A DNA stretch of 43,453 bases from RGIG1828 sp045654685 (GTDB taxonomy: Bacteria; Bacillota; Clostridia; UMGS1810): contig JAZONV010000053.1 in the NCBI GenBank assembly GCA_045654685.1, positions 1-43,453 of the forward strand, written 5' to 3'. The position numbers and the translations under genes are program-made. Of this stretch, positions 1-7,546 are shown piece after piece. Positions within the stretch are counted from its first letter, which is position 1; each line of letters starts with the position of its first letter. Under the pieces are notes generated by a model, which saw only the letters and a program-made list of their open reading frames with translations, did not search any database and had not been told where the DNA came from.

Positions 1-3000
1 GATAATACACATAAGGATTGAAGTCTACATCATCCATCCCTGTATCTATAGCATATCTACTATACTGCTCCGTAAGATTTCCGGTAGGTGTATAAGAATA
101 TTGGGTTATCTCATTTATGTAAGCTTGATACTGTCCAACACCATCATCATATGTTCCTCTTACATCAATGACCATACTTGCACCAAACGGATTCTTAAAT
201 GCATAGTTTCTGGCTATGATAGAATCTCCGGGATTTTCACTGCTTGTTGAATCCAATGTTCCAAGTTCATTATATCCATAACTGTTTTGCTTTGATGCCT
301 TATCCTGCGATACATAAAGCCTTCCCATATCGTCATAAAGATACAGATTGCTGTTTTCTGCATTATCTGTATCAGAGACAAGCTTGCCATCTCCATCGTA
401 GCTTCGCTGATATAAAATGCTTTCTGTTCCGTTACTATCAGTGATGGTTTGTTTCTTTATGTTTCCCAATACATCGTAAGTATTACGAATAATTTCGTTG
501 TTGGCATTCTTAGACGATGTAACTCTGTTAAGTTTATCGTAGGTATTGGTCTGTGTGTACCCATCTTCATTCAAATTGTTATTTGCATCAATAATGCCTA
601 TAACATTTCCAACAAAATCATACGCATAATCCACTTCAACGGATGTATCAGGGTATGAAGAATAACCTTTTTCTTTTGTTGTTCTTCCAAGTCGGTCGTA
701 GGTATATTCTATCACATTTTGTTTTACATTTCCATCAGATGCCGGGACAAAATATGATAAAGCTTTAAATCCAACTCCATCACCACTAATATTATATTCT
801 GTAATATGATTGTTGTCAAATTGATCTGTTACTTTAACTTCTCTTCCGGCACCATCATAATATGTAATTGTTGTGTTTCCTTTGGCATCAACTTCTTTAA
901 CAAAATTGATAGCCGTGCTGTAATAATAATTAGTTGTGTTTGTTGTATACACACCATCGACTATATCACCGACATCACTTCTGATAAGCTCTCCTGTTCC
1001 AAGATAATAGTTTTGTTTACGAGCATAGAATGTATTTGTTAATGTACTTAAATCAAGAGCTGCAGGATTTCCCGTATTAACATTGCTTACATCATAATAT
1101 GTGACATCGTTTGTTATTCTTTGACATATCAAGTTCTCATCCGAATCAGTAACACCGCTATATTTATAAGAAACCGTCTGATATATTATGTCTTCTACAG
1201 GTAAAATCCTGATATTCTTATTTCCGTATGAACTATAAGTTGAATATGCCGGATATATTATTCTTGTAGGTCGACCTAAGTCATCATACTCATAGTATGT
1301 AGTGTTACCATCGTCATCCGTCATTGTCTTAACTACACCATATAACATGTCATATGTATATGATGTGGTTTCAGTATTTGTGATGTTATTCGAGGTAACT
1401 GTTTTTATCACAGTTGACGGAAATGCATAGAATGTCGCCGAGGTATAATTCTCAACAACCATAGTCATGCCGGTGTCGTTTTCAACAGTTGTTGTTTTCT
1501 TTGAAACCTTACCGCCTGTATATTCATATGTATATGATGTTGTCGTACCATCAGGTGCTTTGTAGGAGGTTAATCTTCCCTTTGAATCATAGGTAAATCT
1601 TTCAGTACATTTCGTATAATTAGATTTGTACCATGACCTCGAAAGCATAAATCCTGTATCGTCATCGTATGTATACGAGAAACCGTGTTTTTCTCTGGCG
1701 GAGCTTACAGAGGTGTCATAATCCATCTCTTCTGTTTCAAGCAATGGTTTACCAAAGGTTTTATCTCCATATGTACTCATATCATAATATTGATATGAAT
1801 CGTATGTGTACCCTGTACCATTTGAATATGTCTTTTTAAGCATTATAGGCATTTTCAAAAGATAGTCTTCAACTACTGTAGTAACAGTAAGTGAGTTTCC
1901 AACCGGATTATTATAGGTTGCTACTTCTTCATATTCAAGTACTGCTTCATCTTTTTTATAAAACCTTCTTCTAAATGTTGCATTTTCATGTTCTTCAGTC
2001 ACACGACAAACATAATCATCCGGTTCGATATTCTCAGGGGAGTTATAATAAGGATAACCTGTATAGTCTCTACTGTAATCATATCGAATCCTGTTGTTGG
2101 TATACCCATCAATTATGTCATCATCGTCCTCATCCAAAACAAGCATATCATCGCCGCGTTCATCTATTCTGTATGCTTCACTTATACCGCTATGACCTAA
2201 ATTTCTTTCACATAAATCATAATAATAGTAAGTATTTGAATGAGGTCTTACTATGTTTCCCAACAAATATGTGAGGGTATTTGTATATCCGCTTGTGTTA
2301 ACAACATAATCAGATTCAAATGATTTGTCTGCGAAGGTAAATTCTAATGGTTGTGCATAGCTTCTCTCACCATGCATAATTGCAGGATAATATGTTGTCA
2401 CTTCTCCATTTGGATACTCAATTGATTCCAAAAATGGTTCTGTTGAAAAATACTCGTCCATATACGAAACATCAATCATTTTTTTAGTATATGTAAGTTC
2501 AATAGTTTCTTCGCCTTCAAGCGGAGATTCAACTGTGACTTCAATATAATCATAATCTCCGTCAGTTGTATATCTGAAATAAATTTGTCTTCCAACTGAG
2601 TCTGTTATGCCATTAATTACAGGCCAGTCTTCTGCGCCATAAAAATCTCTGTCCGTATAGCTGAACTCTATTTTATTTCCATGTACATCAATAATACTTC
2701 GAATCTCTCCGTGCGGTCCAAAATAGTATTCCGTACAATCGGAGTCTTCTACCATATAATCTACTCTTGCTGTTCTACAAACATCTGTATCAAAATAGCC
2801 TAATATGTCAAATGTAATATCCTGACCGACATAGTTTGTGAAATAACAACCATTCAATCTATCGTATTCAACTTCCATTACATTACCTTTGCCATCGTGA
2901 TAATACATTGCTTTTGGAAATTCAAATTCGTTATAATCATTGTAATTATCCTTTATGGTTTGAACTGACGGAAAAGACCACGACCACCCTGCACCGAGAT

Positions 3001-3999
3001 TGTTTCGGATAATCTGATAGCTTGATGATGTTATTTCAGATGTAATATAATAATCAAATGTTATTGTATCTCCATCTGTACTTAAATCCCACCAAGCATT
3101 GTATATAAAGAGTCCATTGCAGGTATCTCTGGTTTCAATTTCTTCAATTTTAGCCTCTGCATCATATTGATCTGAATAAGCATAATAGTATGTGCTTGTC
3201 TGATATGTTTCCGTGTTATAAATTTCTTCGGTAACAACATACCAATCGTCTGGTAAAATATATGTCTTGGATTCTGTACTGATTCCGGCTGTTTTTGTAT
3301 ATAATTCAGCTTGCGCAAGACTATAGTAACGAGATAATTTCAAGTCATGTCCATCTACACCGGGTAAAACTAAGTCTGTTTCTGTTACAATCAAATTACC
3401 CGTCATCGGATCAATATATTCATCACCAATGTTATCCCCTATAAAATTAGTTCTTCCAGTCTGGTTCTGTAATGCAAACGAATCCTTGCTATTAATATTT
3501 GCAATACGGTACGAAGCGTCAACCGGTGATGACGATGTTGATCTTGCCGTTGCATCAACGTTCGTTGTACTTTCATTTATTGACTGCTGTTCATTTACTC
3601 TTTCCAATCTACTTGCCCGAAGCGACTCTATCTCTGCCAAATCCTCCACGTCAATTTCATTTGCACTCTCCCCCCCGCATCTAACTCCATTCTGTTATCA
3701 GGTATAACAAGGGTATTATCTATTGGCATCTGTATTGAGGGTTTTCCGGTGTATAATCCACTCCTGTCAACATCTACCGTATTGTATCTGGAAACGCCTG
3801 ACATTATCGGCAACATATCATCATCTGTTATTTTTATTTGTGGAAGTTCTTCCGGTAGATCTATATCATACTTCAATGGTGCTTCATCAGTTAAATTTAT
3901 ACTTATATCATCGCTTTCAAATGCCAATGCGGGAATTCCACTACAGAGCATTGAAATCGTTAATACTAAAGAAAGAAATCTTTTACATGTTGCTTTCAT
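1..3999 (-). pseudogene. RHS/YD-repeat secreted protein, module A (frameshifted, 3' end outside window)
   Basis: Large secreted RHS protein of the WapA-like kind, expected to be exported and to form a YD-repeat shell around a C-terminal toxin; the toxin end lies beyond the left edge. Start ATG at 3999 follows a GAGGTG site. Residues 1-24 form a Sec signal peptide ending ALA. The start frame runs about 110 codons to a G7 run (coding strand, 3670-3676), then stops at 3628. The -1 frame continues from there without a stop to base 1, about 1,220 codons; I checked the reading at several points and it gives typical motifs such as YDVLGNI, YEYDDLGRPTR and LVLPGVDGH. It resembles the RHS gene of module B from the N-terminus on (DLVLPGV.G.DL...YYS). 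One extra G would restore a single intact gene, so this could be a sequencing slip, a phase-variable tract, programmed -1 frameshifting or true decay. Confidence 0.85.
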
Positions 4000-4009
4000 A
4001 GTCTGCACC

Positions 4010-4588
4010 TCACTCTCTTGCTGTCTTCGACAGTAAATTACCCATATTATCGTATGTAAATGTCAATGTTACTCCATTGGCTTTATCAATTTGTAATAGT
4101 CTGTTATCTGCATTATAGTAATATGCGTTTATGCCACTTGTTTGTGTAAAATCAATTGATGCTCGAATTGGCATTAGATTTGTAAGTGTGTTCCAAATCA
4201 TGAGCTTCCCTGAAAATTCTGTTTCAGCATCAAATTGATATACGATTTCCATGCTATTTGTTTGTCCTGTGGCAACATCAATATTAAAAGTTTTTATACT
4301 ATGTGGCCTTCCCTCGCTTGTATAGGTAGCAAGAATAGCTGTTATACTATCGTCCTTTGTAGATGAATTTGAAACACCAAGAGTACATGACATATTGGCA
4401 TTATCAATAATTCTCATCCCATTTTCTCCGATAGTAATTCCATTCAATTTTATATTTGATGTTACTGCCAAAGCCGATGATACTGTCATTAAATTCTCAT
4501 TTTGATTAATATCAACTTCTGCGTGAACAGTCGGGCATACTAATAAGAAAATCAAACTAAATATTCCAATTTTTCTTACTGTATTCAT
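4010..4588 (-). CDS. secreted surface-domain protein ending in one YD repeat
   Basis: First gene of module A, 192 aa from the ATG at 4588, chosen because AGGAGG lies nine bases upstream. Residues 1-24 are a signal peptide (hydrophobic core, cut near VHA). The middle (roughly 70-140) resembles the matching part of the module B gene at 12779-13657: an N..T...S..A.. stretch, then about 40 residues ending K(L)xxW..... L.P(I/L). I know this layout from clostridial surface proteins but cannot name the domain with certainty. The last 35 residues are a YD-type repeat (YYYNADNRLLQID, TYDNMGNLL), so the protein looks like an RHS-related piece. It ends ten bases before the RHS start and is probably co-transcribed with it. 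Function unknown. Confidence 0.75.
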   Translation of the reverse strand: MNTVRKIGIFSLIFLLVCPTVHAEVDINQNENLMTVSSALAVTSNIKLNGITIGENGMRIIDNANMSCTLGVSNSSTKDDSITAILATYTSEGRPHSIKTFNIDVATGQTNSMEIVYQFDAETEFSGKLMIWNTLTNLMPIRASIDFTQTSGINAYYYNADNRLLQIDKANGVTLTFTYDNMGNLLSKTARE

Positions 4589-4621
4589 AATTAAAACCTC
4601 CTGTAAATTCATGACAATAAT

Positions 4622-4674
4622 AAAAAGGCAAAGAAAAGCAAATGCAATCTAATTGCAAAATACCATTCTTTGCC
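4622..4674 (-). terminator. intrinsic terminator in leader of module A
   Basis: Stem GGCAAAGAA (4627-4635) pairs with TTCTTTGCC (4666-4674). A second inner palindrome TGCAAT-cta-ATTGCA lies inside. On the transcribed strand the stem is followed directly by TTTTT. It sits between the promoter and the first module A gene, and its 5' arm overlaps the end of a short leader ORF. The equivalent place in module B has a stem of different sequence but the same architecture. Confidence 0.75.
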
Positions 4675-4696
4675 GTAAATAAACTGGTTTCTTCAT
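4649..4696 (-). CDS. putative leader peptide, module A (15 aa)
   Basis: Short ORF MKKPVYLRQRMVFCN with a perfect AGGAGG (4704-4709) seven bases before the ATG. It starts within the transcript from the promoter at 4766-4794 and ends inside the terminator stem. The module B copy encodes MREPVNLRHE at the same place, so M(K/R)(K/E)PVxLR is conserved. The position suggests a leader peptide used for attenuation. Translation is inferred from the ribosome site only; it may instead be part of a structured RNA. Confidence 0.45.
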   Translation of the reverse strand: MKKPVYLRQRMVFCN

Positions 4697-4765
4697 AAAG
4701 ATGCCTCCTATTCACCTGTAACTGTTCCTATACCAACTACCACCTTTTCTATTAACTACATCTTT

Positions 4766-4794
4766 ATTTTAACATATTTTAGTTATTGTTTCAA
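4766..4794 (-). promoter_or_regulatory. sigma-A type promoter, module A
   Basis: Minus strand -35 TTGAAA (4789-4794), 17-base spacer, -10 TAAAAT (4766-4771). It lies in the most conserved part of the duplicated leader; positions 4751-4790 are identical to 13815-13854. The expected start is near 4759, giving about 60 nt before the leader ORF. Confidence 0.7.
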
Positions 4795-5033
4795 TATATT
4801 TGGTCTATTTTGGAAATTTATTTTTGTAGCAAACAAAACTTATGTGAAGGTTGGTAAAAGTGTTTAGTTTATCCCTTGCATCCCTCATTTTCACAACATT
4901 CTGTTTTTATAAAGTTTTCAAAAAACCGCATAAACACTAGGGTTTTAGTGCTGCATCTTTCCTGTCACCTCATTATATCACATATAACAAAAAATGACAA
5001 TCTTCGACAAATTTTGTTTTATTATATATTCTA

Positions 5034-5057
5034 TGCGGCAGTAATTATTCTGCCGCA
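5034..5057 (-). terminator. hairpin terminating module B
   Basis: TGCGGCAG (5034-5041) pairs perfectly with CTGCCGCA (5050-5057), with an 8-base loop. It starts 17 bases after the stop of the last module B gene. The tract after it is AT-rich but not a clean T-run, so termination efficiency is uncertain. Confidence 0.6.
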
Positions 5058-5074
5058 CAGAATGTTAGATAGTT

Positions 5075-5593
5075 TTACTTAAAATAGTTATTAATCAGCA
5101 TATCAACAATGTCTGCATCCCAAGTTTCGTGGAGAATATCAGGAATATCGCTTATCAGGATTAGACCTTTGCTGTAGAACACTTCTTTTCCGATTGCCTC
5201 GGTACAGGCACGAAGAGGAAGGAATGTTCTCTCATTACGGATAATCGGAGTTACATCAAGAGCTTGTGTTTCTCCGTTGATGATGATTTCCGGTTTTCCT
5301 ATAGTAAGTGATATTGTTCTATCTGCAAATGTAATGTTTACTGTTTGAGTTTCCTGTACCCATTCAACCGTTCCTTGATAACTTTCACTGATGAACCTTA
5401 CAGGTACATAAGAACGATCATTTTCCACAAATACTTCTACTGCAGGATTATCTTCGTCAATCTGCTTTTCAATATCATTTACATATGATTTATTACTACC
5501 GACATACAACGCTGTATATTCTAATTCAGCCGCAAAAGCAGTTATTGAAAACAAACTGAACAGAAGCAATAGTGAAATTACCTTTTTCAAAAC
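5075..5593 (-). CDS. secreted copper amine oxidase N-terminal domain-like protein
   Basis: 172 aa from a TTG at 5593 that follows AAAGGGGTGA; an upstream in-frame ATG at 5617 would overlap the previous gene and lacks a good site. It has a signal peptide (residues 1-21, cut after AFA). The rest reads as a Cu_amine_oxidN1-type domain: a ...VEVFVENDRSYVPVRFISE segment, a central VNITFADRTISLTIGKP strand pair and an ERTFLPLRACTEAIG segment. That domain is widespread in clostridial wall-associated proteins and is usually a structural or binding module, not an enzyme. It is the last gene of module B, directly after the immunity candidate, and may be a second accessory or immunity factor; that role is inference. 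Confidence 0.8.
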   Translation of the reverse strand, partial: VLKKVISLLLLFSLFSITAFAAELEYTALYVGSNKSYVNDIEKQIDEDNPAVEVFVENDRSYVPVRFISESYQGTVEWVQETQTVNITFADRTISLTIGKPEIIINGETQALDVTPIIRNERTFLPLRACTEAIGKEVFYSKGLILISDIPDILHETWDADIVDMLINNYFK

Positions 5594-5603
5594 AATCACC
5601 CCT

Positions 5604-6203
5604 TTATTTAAACTCATTCTCTATTGGTGGTGCTGCTTCCCAACTAATCAAGCGAATTTTATATTTTTCATACGCTTCATCAGCAGTTATAGAACTATGC
5701 CCTATACTTCCATCTACTGTTTTATACCTATACGATATGTAATCGAAGTCTTGCTCATCTCTATTATGATCTCCTAAAAAATCAGACATATAATGATATC
5801 CATTTCCACCATAAAAATATAATTCTAAAATTTTGTGACCAAATTCATCATATTCATTTTCTTTAGACAAATCAACAAGCGTAATAAATAAAGAATCTTT
5901 TTCACTATCATCTCGAATTGATGTGTTTTTGGAAGTTGTAATTCTCCACTTTCTAGACTGACCAGCTTCTGATCTTGTGTTATATCCATCAAACTCACAG
6001 GTCACTTTATCATTGATTGTAACAGTATTACCATCCATTTCATATATCAGTTCAAAATCAAATTCACCAATTGTTACACTTGGCTTTGGTGGGTTAGGCA
6101 TAATAGACAAACCAAACCACAAAGATGTCCAAGGGTATAATAGAACCGCAGCAATAATTAAAGCAGCGATTAAAATTATCAAAATAATATATTTTATTCT
6201 CAA
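5604..6203 (-). CDS. membrane-anchored protein, candidate immunity to the RHS lipase toxin
   Basis: 199 aa, starting at a TTG that overlaps the TGA of the RHS toxin ORF (TTGA), with AGGAGG seven bases upstream inside the toxin gene, so the two are translationally coupled. Residues 5-24 are one strongly hydrophobic segment, an N-terminal anchor, followed by a hydrophilic extracytoplasmic domain of about 170 residues rich in D, E, Y and S. I do not recognise the family. Being encoded directly after a polymorphic toxin end is the standard place of an immunity gene, and an outward-facing anchored protein would suit a toxin that attacks membranes from outside. The function is inferred from position. 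Confidence 0.65.
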   Translation of the reverse strand: MRIKYIILIILIAALIIAAVLLYPWTSLWFGLSIMPNPPKPSVTIGEFDFELIYEMDGNTVTINDKVTCEFDGYNTRSEAGQSRKWRITTSKNTSIRDDSEKDSLFITLVDLSKENEYDEFGHKILELYFYGGNGYHYMSDFLGDHNRDEQDFDYISYRYKTVDGSIGHSSITADEAYEKYKIRLISWEAAPPIENEFK

Positions 6204-7462
6204 TTATATCCCTCCTCTTTTAATGCACTCTTTACAGCATCCATAAGATGATTCTGCACTCTATGACCAATATTGGTTTGCCACAAGTCTGTCCATTTAC
6301 CACCATGTTGTTGTGGAAGATATACAGCTTTATCTATAGGTACACTAAACCAACCTTCTAAGTAGTTTACTATGTCCCCCTTCACTATAAACGCTGTCAT
6401 ATCAGCAGTATAAGTTGAAGCACTCAACCCATAATCAGCTAAATTCGATGTAGCAGGATTAAATATTATTGCATCTCTGTTTGTAGCCACAGCAGCAGAT
6501 GCTGCTTCAGCTCCGCCTTTTGAATGTCCAACAAATGTAATTTCATAAGTCGATTTTTCATTAACAAAAGCTGTCGCATAATTTATTGCATCCCACATAT
6601 CAGCTGATTTTGAAGACAATAATTGTTCGGCATTGTTTTTCCAATCACCTAAATTAGTCAGCGTTGTTCCTTTAAAAGCTATAACATATTCAGAAGGATT
6701 TGTCCAATCATCTTCGTTCGGTATATAGAAGCCCATTTTCATACCTTCTCTTCCATACCACACATCTATTAACCTCCAACCTTCAACTATTCTTTTTTCT
6801 TTACTTGAATCTTGATTATAGTCGTAAATGTGAGCAGAAATATATGCTGCTTCTTTCTCAGTTGGTGCAAGACCAAATAAATCAACAAATAATATTGGAT
6901 TACCCTTACAGTAAATATACCAATTAGTTCCGTCTTTTATTGGATCTTCGTTGATAAATCTACCGGTTTCTGCATCATACATTCTTGCACGAAGATAAAT
7001 CAATCCGCTTTCTGAGTCTGTATATTCACCACGATAACCAAACGGATTATATACTTCATTTTCCAGCGGCTGATTTCCGTAAGCATCAAACTCATAATCG
7101 GCTATTGTTGTGCCGGAGCCATCAACAAGAACTGATACATCACCTTGTCCGTTATAGAGGTAATACAAACCATCATCATTCTTTACAATTTCAATACCTC
7201 TGTAATACTTATTCGTATCATCTGCGGTTATTTCCTCTATTACATTGGCAACATCATAAACAAATGTAGTTGTTTCTCCGCCAACGGTCTTTGAATGTCT
7301 TAACCCATCCGGCGAGTATGTATAACTCGAAACTGTACCGTCTGTATCAACTCCTATAAGCTGATTATAGCAGTTATACTCATATAATGCAACGAAGTTA
7401 TCGGAAACATTTGAAATTGTGTAATCGCCTGACATACCATCGCTATATGGTTGATTTACCAT
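6200..7462 (-). CDS. RHS C-terminal end with lipase-fold toxin domain (separated from RHS core by in-frame TAA)
   Basis: Residues 1-198 are the end of an RHS core: YD repeats, then the conserved junction YLRARMYDAETGRFINEDP (about 156-174) and a DLFGL end at 194-198. Residues 199-420 form a polymorphic C-terminal domain with class 3 lipase/alpha-beta hydrolase features: EYVIAFKGTT strand (258-267), nucleophile elbow GHSKG with Ser314, acid candidate Asp363 in KGD, and His400 or His405 in a GHRVQNHLMD segment. A phospholipase or lipase toxin is likely. The frame is the same as that of the 7544-11875 gene; only one TAA and 27 codons separate this ATG from it. An AAAGG lies five bases before the ATG at 7462, so separate initiation is possible. 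Stop overlaps the next gene start. Confidence 0.85.
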   Translation of the reverse strand: MVNQPYSDGMSGDYTISNVSDNFVALYEYNCYNQLIGVDTDGTVSSYTYSPDGLRHSKTVGGETTTFVYDVANVIEEITADDTNKYYRGIEIVKNDDGLYYLYNGQGDVSVLVDGSGTTIADYEFDAYGNQPLENEVYNPFGYRGEYTDSESGLIYLRARMYDAETGRFINEDPIKDGTNWYIYCKGNPILFVDLFGLAPTEKEAAYISAHIYDYNQDSSKEKRIVEGWRLIDVWYGREGMKMGFYIPNEDDWTNPSEYVIAFKGTTLTNLGDWKNNAEQLLSSKSADMWDAINYATAFVNEKSTYEITFVGHSKGGAEAASAAVATNRDAIIFNPATSNLADYGLSASTYTADMTAFIVKGDIVNYLEGWFSVPIDKAVYLPQQHGGKWTDLWQTNIGHRVQNHLMDAVKSALKEEGYN

Positions 7463-7543
7463 AGTAGCCTTTGTAATCTGATTACCATTGTTATCATAGA
7501 AGAATTTATTGGTTGTTGTTACATCTCCATTTTCTTCAATGCT

Positions 7544-7546
7544 TTA
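7544..7546 (-). other. in-frame TAA interrupting RHS module B
   Basis: Coding-strand order is CGT TTG ACA TAA AGC ATT GAA GAA. Both flanks read as normal YD-repeat protein (NNRLT / SIEENGD), and the downstream ORF is in register (27 codons to the next ATG). The bases after the stop (A, G) do not form a known strong readthrough context that I can identify. Confidence 0.9.

Larger units (their letters stand above)
4622..4975 (-). repeat. duplicated control region, copy A
   Basis: About 350 nt that aligns by eye along its whole length with 13686-14037, both directly upstream of RHS modules in the same orientation. It holds promoter, leader ORF and terminator, plus about 180 nt upstream of the promoter that are also conserved, including a small CACTA...TAGTG hairpin (about 4936-4951). 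This block fills nearly all of the gap between 4589 and 5074; the remaining part holds only the terminator of the preceding module. Confidence 0.85.

Noticed and set aside
4686..4760. Known riboswitch (cyclic di-GMP type) in the RHS leader
   Set aside because: I compared the leader with the core motifs I remember for GEMM-I and other common classes and found no match; kept only as an undescribed leader.
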